DNA from: Maylandia zebra
Lineage: Eukaryota > Chordata > Actinopteri > Cichliformes > Cichlidae
Length of the DNA: 64,000 nt
Assembly (NCBI RefSeq): GCF_041146795.1
Contig: NC_135167.1
Location: 32,913,954-32,977,953 of the forward strand
Direction of reading: 5' to 3'
This document shows, one piece after another, positions 32,377-45,108 of this stretch (position 1 is its first letter; every line of letters starts with the position of its first letter). A model generated the notes under the pieces. That model had not been told where the DNA came from, ran no database searches, and was given only the letters and a program-made list of their open reading frames with translations. The position numbers and the translations under genes were made by a program.

Positions 32377-35300
32377 CTGATCAGCAGGAGGAGAAGAGTC
32401 TGACGGAGCAGCAGGGGAACATTTACGCTACTTGGACTCAGCTCAGCCACTGCAGAGAAAACAATGAGTTCGACAAAGAAGGTGACAGATACTAGTGTTA
32501 AGAAATACTCCATTAACCCTTTAAGGCCTATTGGAGCAGGAATGCTCCGTTTTGCGTAACAATTTTAAAATCCCAGTAGAACTGCACTTAAGCTAACACA
32601 ATTATTTTATTTAGGAATAGTTGTACTTACATCTTATGCCATCAGCTTGCCCTAGGTCACGTTTCCTTCCACATATGTATTTGCAGAAATTGCATAAAAA
32701 GCACTTGCAGCAAAAAAACATAATATACCAGAAACACGCTTTGCTGTTCATAGCACTTCCTATGTTGGAATAGATGCCAGCGCGAACTATCACATGTCCA
32801 ACTTTACCTGCCAAAACCTGCCTTCAGCGACACCTATACTGGTGTTTTTAAAAGTCATGTTTGACTTTATTCTTTTCTGTATTGTTTCTGGGATGCTTAG
32901 AACTCAAACTGCACTGTTGGTAATAGTTTATTTTGATGCACATGCTGTTTGTTTGCAAATTTGCATTATAATATTTATTTTTGTTTTTCCTCAAAAATGC
33001 TCAAAAACAAATTTCCTGTGGTTGGAAACAATGTGCAACTTTTTTAAATTTACAGTTTTGAGGGATACAATTTTCTAACTACAAATATGTGTAAAAAACA
33101 AAACAAAAACAATTTAAATTTTTTTGTATTTTATTGCAGTTTTTTTGCACTTTATGTAGTTACTATGGACTTAATGCATAGATATTATTAACATTTGGGA
33201 TATAATGGTCATATTGATGTATAGCAACTTGAAATGCTCCCCAAAATGGCATTAAGGCAGGGCTCTAGACTAACTTTTTGCCGGTACGCCTAACTTTAAA
33301 AAGTTAGGTGTACCAGCACAAAAGTTAGGCGCACACAAATTTTATAATAATTTATATAATATAATGTGTTTTTCTGGATACACTGTGCTTTTTCAGCATT
33401 CAAAGATTGATGACACCGTGTCAGAGCACTGGCTATGAATTTCAGAAGGATCAGGCCTTAACTTAACAGAAAAGTTAGCAATAGTTCTTTTCCTATTACA
33501 GCTACATCCACTTCTGTCGTGCCTAGGCTGCTCACTAGGGCTGGGTATCATCACTGATTTCTATAATCCATTCGATTCCGGTTTTCAAAGTCCCGATTCG
33601 ATTCAACTTAGCCTCAGAGAGTCAGAAATATTATAATTCTGATCATTTATCAGTACTGACTTCTTCAGAATTGTGAACATCACAGCAGATGCCTTTGTGT
33701 GAAAGTAACTGAGAATAAAACACAGAAAAACATGAAGGAGATTTTCCTTGTCTGGCTTTTTATAGCAGATAACCTTCAAAATATTCTACAATGTTCTGCA
33801 TATAAAGTTTAAATTTCTTCAGTATTGAACAACAGAAAAAATAGGCTTTCTTGTCCGATGTCATTTAAGTGAAAAAAAGAATAGAAAAAGACAGCAGCCA
33901 CAGCGCCGTAAACAGCGGTAGACTGGTGGGTAATAAGCGAATGAATAATACAGAAAACAGAGATTGGAGACGGGAAACTGTTCTTGAAGTACAGAGAGAG
34001 AGAGAGAGAGCTAGCTGTGCATGAAGTGTGATTTTAATAGTCGTGGAAGCAAAACAGCAAAATTCATGACGACATTGATCAAATGTGAAGCGCAGTTTGC
34101 TGCTTCTTTTGCTGCTGGCTCAGTGAATTTTGGTTGGAGAGAGACAAAACCTGCAGCTCAGAATCAGCGCAAAAAGACGTAATCACAGCGTGGACCGGAC
34201 GCATCAGGATCGCTAAGCTGAGAAAGCCGAGAAAGACAAAGCTGATTCTGATGCGTTGGCTCTGTGTTTACGTCTTTGTGTGGAGTCCGTGTACCTGCTC
34301 TCATTTGCTGTTTGGTTGTTGTTGAAATGGTTTTGTGAGCTTTAATCTGAGAATCTGGCGTTTCTGGCAAAACACAGTTATATTTAAAAGTCGATTCAGG
34401 ATTTAATGAATTGATATCGCTTTATTCAAGCTACTCACCTCCCACTTCCACCTGCACTTTCAACTGGACCACGGCCAATCAGAGAGGTCCCGCCCCTTAC
34501 TATCTCTGATTGGTTTAGTCCACGATAGGGGCATAATGTGTGTCTGTTGTTGACCACAGGGAAGGTTGCAGATTTTTTATTTTTTACTTTTTTGCTACCC
34601 GAACATTTGGTCGCACAGGTGCAAGCAAATATATTTTTTAGTCGCACCACTGAAAAATTTGGTCGCATTTGCGACCAAATTGGTCGCACTCTAGAGCCCT
34701 GCATTAAGGGCATGTAAAAATTAGAGATGGACCGATCCGATATCACGTATCGTATCGGTTCGATACTGACGTAAATTACTGGATCTGATATCGGAGAGAA
34801 ATAAAAAATGTAATCCGATCCATTAAATTTCAAAAAAGCACCTCACAAAACTTGCGACATGGCGTAACTCGGCTCATAACCGTAGCACGTCGGAGCAGTG
34901 TGCTCACGTGATAGAGCGGCTGTGTGTATTTGTAGCCTCGCTACCAATCCGGCATTTCATCTCCGAGGAAGTTATCCCAGAGAGAAGTAAAGCAAGTGTG
35001 TAAGTTCGTCTCTGAATGTTTGTAAAGCATTCCTGCGATGGAACATATATGGAGCGACTGCCTCTTCTCTCCCCCTCCGTCTCCTGCTGCTACTTCAGTC
35101 ATGAAATCATGATCAGCTGATCGGCTTTTCTGTCGCGAGTCCGTCTCTCTTGTTTGTTTATTGCCCACTTCGCGCCAGAAAGAGGAAACCAGCAGCTGAA
35201 CAACAGCAGCACGTTTAACCTTGATAAGCTGTTGTTAGAATTTATTTAATATTACTTTCTACACCAGGATCCTTTTCTAGCTGACGGCTGGTAACTGTGC

Positions 35301-38300
35301 AGGGGCGGATCTAGCAAAGTTTAGCCAGGGTGGCCGATAGGGCATTAACAGGGAAAAGGGGGCACAAAGACATACTTTTCTTTCTTATTCTCATTTAAAA
35401 TGTCTAGATTTTAATAAATAATTATCTGAATCTTACACCCAAAGTTTTAATCTGATGTAAAATGTATAGAAGTCCATGACTGTATATAGTAACTAAGCCT
35501 AATATACCCTAGTAAGCTTTACTACTTTTTCCTTTGGGAAGGTACCATCTGTGCAGTCTGCAATTCTGTTGAAGAAAGATGTTGAATCTATTTAATTATT
35601 CTTGAAAAATAATTGATTTCTGTGAATCTTTTTTCACACTGCATCAAATTAAAGTTGATTATGTTGATTAAGCATCATGAAGTGGAGGGTGGGTGATTCC
35701 CTATCTATTTTTTTTTTTTGCTGGGAGTTTTAGAGCCCTATTATTTAGGTTACTTACTCCTTAAAATACCAGAATAGGGAGGATGGAGTAGGATTAAGTG
35801 TATTAGATTGATCACTATTACTGAACTATGAAATATTTGGGTGCTGTGTATTTTTTGCATACAGGTATAACAGAATAGCTTTAGTGTTTTGTTTTTTAAC
35901 TTGAGTATGAACTTATACAAAAACAGCAAGATATTTTAAAAAAAACAGTTCTGTTGATTAAAAAATACGGATTCATATCGGTATCGGCAGATATCCAAAT
36001 TTATGGTATCGGACATAAAAAAGTGGTATCGTGCCATCTCTAGTAAAAATATAAACATAAGCTCTTGGTTCTATGGTAGGTCTTAAAGGGGTAAAAGATG
36101 AAGTACTGATATATATTTTATGCAAAACTAACTGAACCTTGTGCTATATTAATGTAATGTAATATTCATGTAATAATACAATGCCTACATTGTAGAGGGT
36201 GACTTTGCCTCTAAAGAGGAAAATGGGCAGGGAAGAGGTTAAAGTGGGATTCAGCAGGATTCAACCCTAAAATCAGCTGTAGTGGCTCAGTGTGGGGAAA
36301 AGAGTCACAGCTCACAATCATTTCTGTTGAGAGCTCCAGTCGATGTTCTTAATGTACAGGCTGTGATCAGCTGACCTGCTGCTCTCTGTGGATGTACACA
36401 ACTGAATTCAACCAGATGTCTGCAGATGTTTCATGAGTTGTCCTGGCTGATTTCCATCCTCTACACCAGGGGTGTCAAACTCAACTGCACAGGGAGCAAA
36501 ACTCAAGGCACACTTTAGGTCGCGGGCCAAACAAGATAAACATTTATTGAACACACTAAAACCATGTTTTTTTAAACAGAAATATGAATAAAAACAGACA
36601 GGAATTTTATTCCAGAATAAATAAACTTAAAAAATCAACTTTAACTTTAAATGTTTTGATCTTCATAAAAATATATCCTGTCAAAATTATGCAAGTTAGA
36701 AATATGAACATGCTGCAAAAACCCCAGAAAAAATAAATGAAAACATACACAAGGTTGGAGCTGCATGTAGACGGAGCTGGGGCATTGCTGCAGGAATGGA
36801 ACTAATAAACTGTGCAGGCCATTCAGTGTCGTACTTTGCCTTGAGTGTACCATTACACTGCAGCTCCATCTGAATCTGCACAGGTGCAGTTTCCACGTAA
36901 AGAAGAAGCTTGAAATTCTCTTTTTGTGCTTCACAGTCACCAAAGCGCCGCGAACTCAGTGCGCTCAGTTTATCAGCAAAGTGCGCCGACTTGGTTCAAC
37001 ATTACTTGGCAACAGGGAAAGTGAGACAGGTTGCACTGGTGCATTTGTGACAGCTTCACTTGAAATGCCTTCACTGCATCATACATGCCATGTCCATTGT
37101 TAAATCTCCCAATTCTTTTGATCTTTGGGCTGAAGGAAGGACAATACTCGGTGTATAAATGCTCAATCAACAATCTTTTATTCCATACAATTCAACACTT
37201 TTGAGCATAAACCATCCGGAGGGGAGATGAGCGCGGGAGGGTGTCCGCCTGATCTCGAAGCGTCTGAGTGTTTCTCACATTCTTATAGCTTCAGCCCCCC
37301 TCCACCTAGTCATAAAACCTAAACATTCACATTCTTTCTCTCTTACGGCGCCTAAGTGACGGCCTTGGCTCCCTGTTTTATCTCCTCCTGATGAGATGGG
37401 GCAGAAAACCTCTCCGGTATGCTCTGTTCTCTTCTAATCAGACAAATAAGGCCATGACTCTCTGAAAACAGTATTTCTTATACCTCAGCAGTATAATGCA
37501 TCATAAAACAATATCACTCATTCACAATAAATCAGCAGTCTAATGTAATACAAATCAGTTTAATAACTGTAATAGTTGTCACCTTCTTCAAAGTCAGGAG
37601 AATAATGCAAACTAAAACTACATAATAATTTCACTATCTTTAATTAGGGGTATAACGTGGCATAAGATAATATAATAATCTCACACCATGAACTGACAGA
37701 TTTCCTTGCTGAGCTCAAAAACTCTATTGAGAACTTTTTCCCAACTCAGCCAACGGAACTCTGTATGATAAGGATGTCACCAAACTCTGAATCATAGAAG
37801 GATGAAATTGATGGTGATTTAAACCTTTAAACTCAGATAAGATTTACGGTTTGTGTTACAGTGATCGTTACATGCTCCATTTATAGGACTTTACCACACA
37901 GCCTGGTGTATGATGCAGGATTGGATTTCATGTGTTACTGTTTAGGCTCAAATCAATTTGATCTTTGATGCCCGCAGTGATGAAATAACTCCCCTCAAAT
38001 GACTTAAACCAAAAGTAACAAGCCTGTGTTGAAAATGTAAGGAGTAGAAAATACAGATTTTTTTTTTTTTTTAATGTAGCGAGTAAAAGTAAAAAAAAAC
38101 GTCAGGTTACAGTCAGACTCTGACATCATCCTTCACTGAACCAAGCTAGTAACTGTTACATATGATTTATTATTATCGAATAAATTATACAATTATAGAA
38201 ATATATAATAGGAAACAAACAGGAAATATAAATAAGTACAGACCTGGTAAACATTTATTACTATTCTGAGTGTGTTAGCATTAATATTTGTGTACAAGCA

Positions 38301-40160
38301 GGAGGGATGGGCATGATTTTAGAGTGTTTGAACAATGATTAATTATCTTTAACAACAGGTTGGATGTAATGTGTTACTACTACCAGTAGGTGGGGATAAG
38401 AGACCTTTAAGGTGTTTGGTGCCACACTCCACCTTCAGGTTTAAAACTAGTGTTAATGGAGGGAGTTTGAAGCTTCAGTTTGTTTAATGACTGCATTTCA
38501 CTCACTGCCTCTGCTTGTATCTCTGTCACTGCAGGACCAACGTGGACCGAGAAGTCAGCGCTCTCAGGAGGCCGACAAACCTCACAGAAGAAAGAGAGAG
38601 AAAAAAAACACCTGTGACGAGTGTGGGAAGGATTTTACCTGGAAGTTTAAACTAAAACAACATCAGCTCATCCACACTGGAGAGAGACCGTTCAGCTGTG
38701 ACTTGTGTGGAAAGTCGTTTTCCTGGAAGCATTCCCTGAAAAGACACCAAGTCGTCCACAGTGGAGTTAAAGCTTACAGCTGTGATCAGTGTGGCAGAGC
38801 TTTTATTCACAGTAGCCACTTACAGAGACATCTAGTTACCCACTCTGGAATTAAGGCATACAGCTGTGACATCTGTGGAAAAACGTTCAGCCAGCTAGGG
38901 TACCGAAATATACACGTACGCATTCACACCGGAGAAGATGTGTACTGGTGTGATCAGTGTGGCAAATACTTTACAACAGACGCACAGTTACAAAGCCACA
39001 TGTTTACCCACACTGAGGAGAGACCTTATCAATGTGACCTGTGTGAGAAGACTTTTAAAACTCCACAGTACCTGAGACAACACCAACAGATCCACACCAG
39101 AAAGAGACTCTACAAGTGCAGTTACTGTGAGGTTTGTATTTTTATTTTATTCTTGTAAGTTCAGTCTGACTGTTTGGAACAAGTCTGCTCATTAAATTGT
39201 GTTAGCATGTTAGCACTTCTGCTGCACCGAAGAGTAGCTCTGAGCCATTATTCAGGTTTTCATTTCATTTAAGTGTAAGTCAGATGTTACTGTAATATTA
39301 AATAAGTATTGCTGTAGTATTATGGTGGTAGTATTGTAGTTATTGTAGCCCAGTAAACTGAGTGTGTTAATCGAAACAGTAAAATGTAATTGGACGTCTG
39401 CAGAGATGCTCTTTATTTCAGGCGACTTTCAGGATAAAAGTGTTGAAGGACTGACTTACACTGTCTTTGTGTCTTTGTTTAGAAGCAGAGCGACACAGAT
39501 GGATCCACTTCTCAACCCTGTCATCGCTGTGGTGGTGGGAAAGACTTTCGTTGTGACATCTGTGGAAAAACTTTCAGTCAGCAAGCCGGCCTAAAAATAC
39601 ATCAACGTAAACACACTGGAGACAAACTGAAATACTGCAAAGAATGTGGGAGAAGCTTCCCCACATCAAGTGACTTAAAACAACATGAACTCTTTCACAG
39701 TGGGGTCAAAAAGCACCTCTGTGATCAGTGTGGGTCATCCTTCACCACTGCAGGTGACCTTAAAACACACAAACGAGTCCACACAGGAGAGAAACCATAC
39801 AAGTGCAGACACTGTGACAAAAGCTTCTCACAGTCAGGTAGTCGTAACGAGCATGAACGTACACACATGGAAGGAAACTACAGCTGTGAGCAGTGTGACA
39901 AGAGCTTCAGTAATCTCAGTTCATACTCTGCACACAAACGATCCCACGTTACTAATAAACTGTTTCACTGTTACCACTGTGCCAAAACATTCACTTCATT
40001 ATCTGCTCTGTGCAAACATCAGCGCGATCACGCAGGGCTGAAACCGTTCCCATCACAGGATCAGAGTGAATCTGAAGAGAGAGAAACATCCTCTGGTTTC
40101 AGAGTCCAACTTAAAACCCTGGAGATCAGGCTCCACAGAGCTCAGGTCGGCTCTCCTTAA
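32377..40160 (+). CDS. C2H2 zinc-finger protein, 12 fingers
   Basis: Exon 38535-39131 encodes six C2H2 fingers and exon 39483-40160 six more; the donor is gtttgt and the join S-Y-C-E|K-Q-S-D is in phase 0. Each finger has the C-x2-C-x12-H-x3-H pattern, most with TGE-type linkers (first finger CDECGKDF). Such proteins bind DNA through finger arrays and usually repress or activate transcription. An upstream exon, 32377-32481, encodes an acidic segment (DQQEEKSLTEQQGNIYATW) of the type found before the fingers in fish C2H2 proteins. However, it ends in phase 1 while the finger exon starts in phase 0, so a linking exon or different boundary is needed. The start codon was not found. Polyadenylation signals AATAAA occur near 40331-40360. 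No KRAB domain is visible. The intron 32482-38534 is packed with transposons. Confidence 0.8.
33258..34701. mobile_element. Non-autonomous hAT, CAGGGCTCTAGA termini
   Basis: The ends are CAGGGCTCTAGA in inverted orientation, flanked by an exact 8-bp duplication CATTAAGG (33250-33257 and 34702-34709). It contains another element at 33536-34430 and no transposase. Confidence 0.9.
33536..34430. mobile_element. Non-autonomous hAT nested in the previous one
   Basis: It begins TAGGGCTGGGTATCATC, related to the element in the kinase intron, and is flanked by CTGCTCAC (33528-33535) and CTACTCAC (34431-34438), an 8-bp duplication with one difference. The right terminus is diverged. Confidence 0.65.
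34722..36042. mobile_element. Non-autonomous hAT, TAGAGATGG termini
   Basis: The ends TAGAGATGGACCGATCC and, in reverse complement, TAGAGATGGCACGATACC are flanked by an exact 8-bp duplication GTAAAAAT (34714-34721 and 36043-36050). No transposase frame was recognised. Confidence 0.9.
36466..37800 (-). mobile_element. Decayed hAT with GTF2IRD2/Charlie-like transposase
   Basis: The plus strand begins with CAGGGGTGTCAAACTCA, a widespread hAT terminus. Minus-strand frames (36696-36943, 36973-37096 and around 37690) show transposase pieces such as YDAVKAFQVKL, NLSHFPCCQVML, LQCNGTLKAKYDTEWPAQF and IPAAMPQLRLHAA, known from fish proteins often annotated GTF2IRD2-like. Frameshifts separate them, and an LTR-like insertion interrupts them. 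It is a transposon remnant, not a host gene. Confidence 0.7.
37097..37685 (-). mobile_element. Possible solo LTR inside the hAT remnant
   Basis: Read on the minus strand it starts TGTGAGATTATT and contains GGAATAAAAGATTG, a polyadenylation-signal-like motif near its end. It separates two hAT transposase segments. CCATG occurs on both sides and may be the target duplication, but the exact 3' boundary is unclear. Confidence 0.4.
37801..38534. other. Remaining zinc-finger gene intron
   Basis: AT-rich intron sequence ending in the acceptor tctgtcactgcag at 38534; no other exon recognised. Confidence 0.5.
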
Positions 40161-40704
40161 GTTTAAGTTAAAGTTCTAATGAGGCTATGAATCAAACTGT
40201 TCCTATAGTTCAATGTTAATCTTTATAAATTGTTCTTCTGTAGTGTTTGTGTTCAGTCGTTACCTTTTTTTTCAGTGGTTGGATTAAAAATCAGTTTCAG
40301 TTGAAGTTTTTATTGAATGTATTTTGTTAAATAAAGTTAAAAAAATGTTAAATAAAGAATTGTTTGAACGACAAAGATTTTGAGCCATGATGTCATTTCC
40401 TGTATTTCAGAGTAAAGACTGAAGTGATGAATGGAAACATGTTTACAGTCATGGAATAAACACTGATGGGTCATCTGTAGGAAGTACTATTGCTGACCTG
40501 ACAGACTCGACCTTGTTTACAAAGAAAGAAAGGAACTGATGACACGTGTCAGCAGAGGCTTTCAGGGTTGTTTAGAGTAGAGCTGATAGTCTTAAAGAGA
40601 ACATGGCGATTTTGACAATTTAACACAATGATCTGAGAAAAATGTCTGTTTCTCTCATTTTCACCGTATTCTGATCAAATTTCCAACATTCTTTTAACAT
40701 GACC

Positions 40705-40993
40705 GGTACCGGTCCGTGAGTCGTTTGGTACCGGGCCGCGAGAGTTGAGGCTCAGGTGTGAAATGTATGGTTTTCAGGGTTTTTATCGGTTTTCAGTGTT
40801 ATTTTGTTAGTGTTTTTATCGTTAACTCGGTTTTCCTGGGTCTTTTCACGTGTGTTATGAATAAATCTTCTTTTTTTCGGTATCGGTACTAGTTTTATTT
40901 TGTTGAATTTATCCGCAACACCTTAAAGGCCGGTCCGTGAAAATATTGTTGGGCATAAACCGGTCCGTGGCGCAAAAAAGGTTGGGGACCGCT
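40705..40993 (-). mobile_element. Short non-autonomous element, CAGCGGTCCCCAACC end
   Basis: The minus strand begins CAGCGGTCCCCAACC and contains repeated ACGGACCGG motifs, a repeat seen widely in fish genomes and probably hAT-derived. The other terminus was not located precisely. Confidence 0.5.
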
Positions 40994-41332
40994 GCTGTAA
41001 AGTATAAAAAAAAACTCCTCCCCCTGCTACGCCTCAGTAATCTAATGTATTCATCAATTGTTCTCTTAATTATTCAAAGTTGGTTCAACTTATCATGTTC
41101 TGGGTTCTATCCTTTATGTATTTAATCTTCAATTTTATTTATTTGTGTAAGCGATATTTTTGACAACCTTTAACACACTTAAAGAGCCGCTTTCACCGTC
41201 TTCCCTCCAGCTGTTTCCTGTTGCTCGCTCTCTTCTTCTCTTATCTGATCATCTCGAGCACGTCTTGTACAACACTGTTACTTTTGCAGGCACACATTCG
41301 GTTACAAGCTCAACCACATTTTGCCCTATATA
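40994..41332. other. Unclassified sequence left of the Tc1 element
   Basis: This continues beyond the Tc1 element at 42940 and beyond the L1-like element at 54524; no domain was recognised. Confidence 0.35.
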
Positions 41333-42937
41333 CAGTGGGGCAAAAAAGTATTTAGTCAGCCACCGATTGTGCAAGTTCCCCCACCTAAAATGATGACAGA
41401 GGTCAGTAATTTGCACCAGAGGTACACTTCAACTGTGAGAGACAGAATGTGAAAAAAAAATCCATGAATCCACATGGTAGGATTTGTAAAGAATTTATTC
41501 GTAAATCAGGGTGGAAAATAAGTATTTGGTCACCTCAAACATGGAAAATCTCTGGCTCTCACAGACCTGCAACGTCTTCTGTAAGAAGCTTTTCTGTCCC
41601 CCACTCGTTACCTGTATGAATGGCACCTGTTTGAACTCATCATCTGTATAAAAGACACCTGTCCACAGCCTCAAACAGTCAGACTCCAAACTCCGCCATG
41701 GCCAAGACCAAAGAGCTTTCGAAGGACACCAGGAAAAGTATTGTAGACCTGCACCAGACTGGGAAGAGTGAATCTACAATAGGCAAGCAGCTTGGTGTGA
41801 AAAAATCAACTGTGGGAGCAATCATCAGAAAATGGAAGACATACAAGACCACTGATAATCTCCCTCGATCTGGGGCTCCACGCAAGATCTCATCCCGTGG
41901 GGTCAAAATGATCATGAGAACGGTGAGCAAAGATCCCAGAACCACACGGGGGGACCTGGTGAATGACCTGCAGAGAGCTGGGACCAAAGTAACAAAGGTC
42001 ACCATCAGTAACACACTACAACGGCAGGGAATCAAATCCCGCAGTGCCAGACGTGTTCCGCTGCTGAAGCCAGTGCATGTCCAGGCCTGTCTGAAGTTTG
42101 CCAGAGAGCACATGGATGATACAGCAGAGGATTGGGAGAATGTCATGTGGTCAGATGAAACCAAAGTAGAACTTTTTGGTATAAACTCAACTCGTCGTGT
42201 TTGGAGGAAGAAGAATACTGAGTTGCATCCCAAGAACACCATACCTACTGTGAAGCATGGGGGTGGAAACATCATGCTATGGGGCTGTTTTTCTGCCAAG
42301 GGGACAGGACGACTGATCCGTGTTAAGGACAGAATGAATGGGGCCATGTATCGTGAGATTTTGAGCCAAAACCTCCTTCCATCAGTGAGAACTTTGAAGA
42401 TGAAACGAGGCTGGGTCTTCCAACATGACAATGATCCAAAACACACCGCCCGGGCAACAAAGGAGTGGCTCCGTAAGAAGCATTTGAAAGTCCTGGAGTG
42501 GCCTAGCCAGTCTCCAGACCTCAACCCCATAGAAAATCTGTGGCGGGAGTTGAAAGTCCGTGTTGCTCGGCGACAGCCCCAAAACATCACTGCTCTCGAG
42601 AAGATCTGCATGGAGGAATGGGCCAAAATACCAGCTACTGTGTGTGCAAACCTGGTAAAAACCTATAGTAAACGTTTGACCTCTGTTATTGCCAACAAAG
42701 GTTATGTTACAAAGTATTGAGTTGTATTTTTGTTATTGACCAAATACTTATTTTCCACCCTGATTTACGAATAAATTCTTTACAAATCCTACCATGTGGA
42801 TTCATGGATTTTTTTTTTCACATTCTGTCTCTCACAGTTGAAGTGTACCTCTGGTGCAAATTACTGACCTCTGTCATCATTTTAGGTGGGGGAACTTGCA
42901 CAATCGGTGGCTGACTAAATACTTTTTTGCCCCACTG
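41333..42937 (+). mobile_element. Complete Tc1-like transposon, 1605 bp
   Basis: Both ends read CAGTGGGGCAAAAAAGTATT in inverted orientation, and the inverted repeats extend about 200 bp on each side (41333-41532 and 42738-42937) with essentially one indel in an A run. The element is flanked by TA on both sides (41331-41332 and 42938-42939). It encloses an unbroken transposase. All structural requirements for a mobile Tc1/mariner element are visible, so recent insertion is likely. Confidence 0.95.
41698..42720 (+). CDS. Tc1-like transposase, intact
   Basis: An uninterrupted frame of 340 codons, the normal length for Tc1 transposases, lies inside the 200-bp inverted repeats. The N-terminus contains two helix-turn-helix units ([20 protein letters not shown], then a second after GAPRKIS) that bind the terminal repeats. 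The DDE catalytic residues are present: Asp in MWSDETKV, Asp in [11 protein letters not shown] and Glu in [11 protein letters not shown], spaced as in the DD34E group. The enzyme cuts and pastes the element into TA sites. The start ATG is in GCCATGGCC, a strong context. No frameshift or premature stop is present, which is rare for old Tc1 copies in vertebrates. Confidence 0.95.
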   Translation: MAKTKELSKDTRKSIVDLHQTGKSESTIGKQLGVKKSTVGAIIRKWKTYKTTDNLPRSGAPRKISSRGVKMIMRTVSKDPRTTRGDLVNDLQRAGTKVTKVTISNTLQRQGIKSRSARRVPLLKPVHVQACLKFAREHMDDTAEDWENVMWSDETKVELFGINSTRRVWRKKNTELHPKNTIPTVKHGGGNIMLWGCFSAKGTGRLIRVKDRMNGAMYREILSQNLLPSVRTLKMKRGWVFQHDNDPKHTARATKEWLRKKHLKVLEWPSQSPDLNPIENLWRELKVRVARRQPQNITALEKICMEEWAKIPATVCANLVKTYSKRLTSVIANKGYVTKY

Positions 42938-43427
42938 TAGGTGTCTCACTCTCCATATGTTTCCTGTCGACTTATTCATGGCATGAATATCTTTAACACC
43001 TTCTGCATCACTACTTGCTAAGCAAAGACAAAGCAAAATGTTTCACCTCTACCCTAGAAATAAATCTACGTAATATCTGTGACCATAAGCGTGCATGCAT
43101 TGACCTTTTACTGCACTCTAAGTCACCTTTCACAACAGATCATCTCTTCATGAGCACTTTTTCAGTATGTGTAAGAAAGTGTGCATTATAACCGCTTATT
43201 CTACTAAAAGATCAAAGAGAAAACAAACATTTTCAACGTCACTTCCTCTGCCTCCGATATCGGTCATCCTACCTTTTCGACAGATTTAAAAGCCTCTAAG
43301 CCCAGGTTTGCCCACCTTGCTGTTCAATTGACCGTTCTCTGTCCAGGACAGCGGCCCGATTTCTAAGTCTTATGTTAATTTATAAGCGCTTCCCGCAGCT
43401 TAACAGGAAGCTCCACTTAACCGGCGT
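42938..43427. other. Unclassified sequence between Tc1 and L1-like element
   Basis: Continuous before the insertions with 40994-41332 and 54524 onward. I recognise no coding domain. Confidence 0.35.
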
Positions 43428-43443
43428 CTAAGTATCCCACTTT

Positions 43444-45108
43444 TTTTTTAAACAATGTCTTTTTTATTAAGAGGTTTCCTTTTGTACACATAAACATCAA
43501 CATATATATTATACATATAGACAGAAAGAAAAGAGAAGGATTACAGATGATCTGTACATTAAGGGTTTTTTTTTTTTGTGTCCCGTTTGGATCTATAGCC
43601 ATCAGAATTGTTGTCTTAAGGCCAAGAAAGATGCCAAGCGGATTTATTTTACCAAGTGGATCATCATGGCCTTGCGATATTGGTCCATTTGATTGACCTT
43701 TATTATAATTATGAATTTATTTTATTTACAGTTGCTACAAACGGGACAGACATGACTGGGGGATAGGACAGGGAGAAAGAATGAAAGAAAGAGAGGGAGA
43801 GAAAGAAAACCAAAGGGGAGAAGAGACGGTGAGAAGGGGGGGGAAGAAAGAAAAAAAACAAACAAAAAAAAACAAAAAAACACCTGGGTCACCTGTATGG
43901 AGAAGAAAAACAGAAGAGAAAGCAAACAACAAAGAGCAACATAATAAAAAAAACGGCACCATCACAATAAACTAGCTAGCAGTAGATACTAAATAATAAA
44001 CGATATTGTGCAGCACAATGTGCTTTGAGGCAGCAGCCAAGAAAGCTGTAGTCCGCGTCTGTGAATATCCGTGTGTACACCTGTGTGCATACCTGTGTGG
44101 ATCAGCATGCTTGCATTCCAAAGGTTTCTCCATGTAATGATCTGCTAGAGGGTGTGGGGGGGCCACAGCCCCGTCCACCAGGGCATGAAGCAGGTATGGA
44201 GGAGATCAAAACTCCAGACATCCAGAGGCCCCCAGAACACAACAGACCAAGGAAGACCAACAGAGGGGCAGCCGCGCCACTGTCCCAGTAAGAGCTGAGG
44301 AGAGTCCCAGATGAGGGCTCACTCAGCAGCCACGGAGCAGAAGCCAGGGGGAGTTGCAGTGACGCGCCCGTGAGCTCCGCCGGCAGCCAGCTGTGCCTGA
44401 GTGACCGAGCCCCAGGCCAAGAGGCCGGGGGCACCCCACCTCCGAAGTGGCCCGAGCGAGCCCCAGGCTCCAGGCCCCGATAAGCGGCCGCCAAGGAGTG
44501 AGCCGGTGTGTACCCGGACGCCCACCCCCAGACACAAAGAACCACCAACGCACCGACACCTGAGGGAGTCCGCCACTGGCAGGGGAAGTGGTGGTGGGTG
44601 GAGATAGGCCTCCAAACCTTGGAGGGCCTGAGATGTCCCCAGAGAGGTGGCGTCTGATACCCAACCTGACATATAGACACAAACATTCCCACCCTCATGC
44701 TCTCATATGCACTTACTCCACACTCAACCAACGTGGAGACAGACATAAAGAGACGCTGTACACACGATCACACTCCCCAAGCGTACTCTACGAACCGGGT
44801 CTAGGTACCCTTGCCCCTGGAGGGGGGAACTGCACCCAGACCCAGGTGGTCTGTACATTAAGGTTAAGTAGTACATTTAAGCTGTGAAATGAGTCCAAAA
44901 ATGTATCTTCGGCTGTGAAATAAAAGAAAAAAAAAGAAAAAGAAAAAAGGGAAAGAAAGAGAAAAAAAAAGAATATAAACAAATGTATAATATATCCCAA
45001 AGTAACATAATCCCTGCAAAACAATCCCATTCATTCCCACCCAGGTCACTGCCTGCACCCGCACACTGTATTTCCACACCTGACTTAAGAGAGTTCGCTG
45101 AAAAATTC
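43444..45108 (-). other. L1-like 3' UTR
   Basis: Non-coding on the LINE strand, with a long polypyrimidine region (complement of the A/G-rich 43745-43860) and a GC-rich middle. Several antisense frames here have no recognisable domain. Confidence 0.6.

Larger units (their letters stand above)
32518..36083. mobile_element. Possible piggyBac-like MITE hosting two hATs
   Basis: CCCTTTAAGGCCTA follows TTAA at 32514-32517, and at the far side the reverse complement reads CCCCTTTAAGACCTA next to TAAA. Removing the two hAT elements (33258-34701 and 34722-36042) leaves about 780 bp. Imperfect termini make this tentative. Confidence 0.35.

Noticed and set aside
36696-37173. Host GTF2IRD2-like gene
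   Set aside because: The residues match the hAT transposase part of such annotations, frames are broken and a hAT terminus lies at 36466.
41679-42626. Long minus-strand frame opposite the Tc1 transposase
   Set aside because: It is an antisense shadow of the 340-codon transposase with no domain of its own.
44102-44746. 214-codon minus-strand frame and overlapping frames
   Set aside because: They lie in the GC-rich 3' UTR of the L1-like element; low-complexity composition and no recognisable motif.
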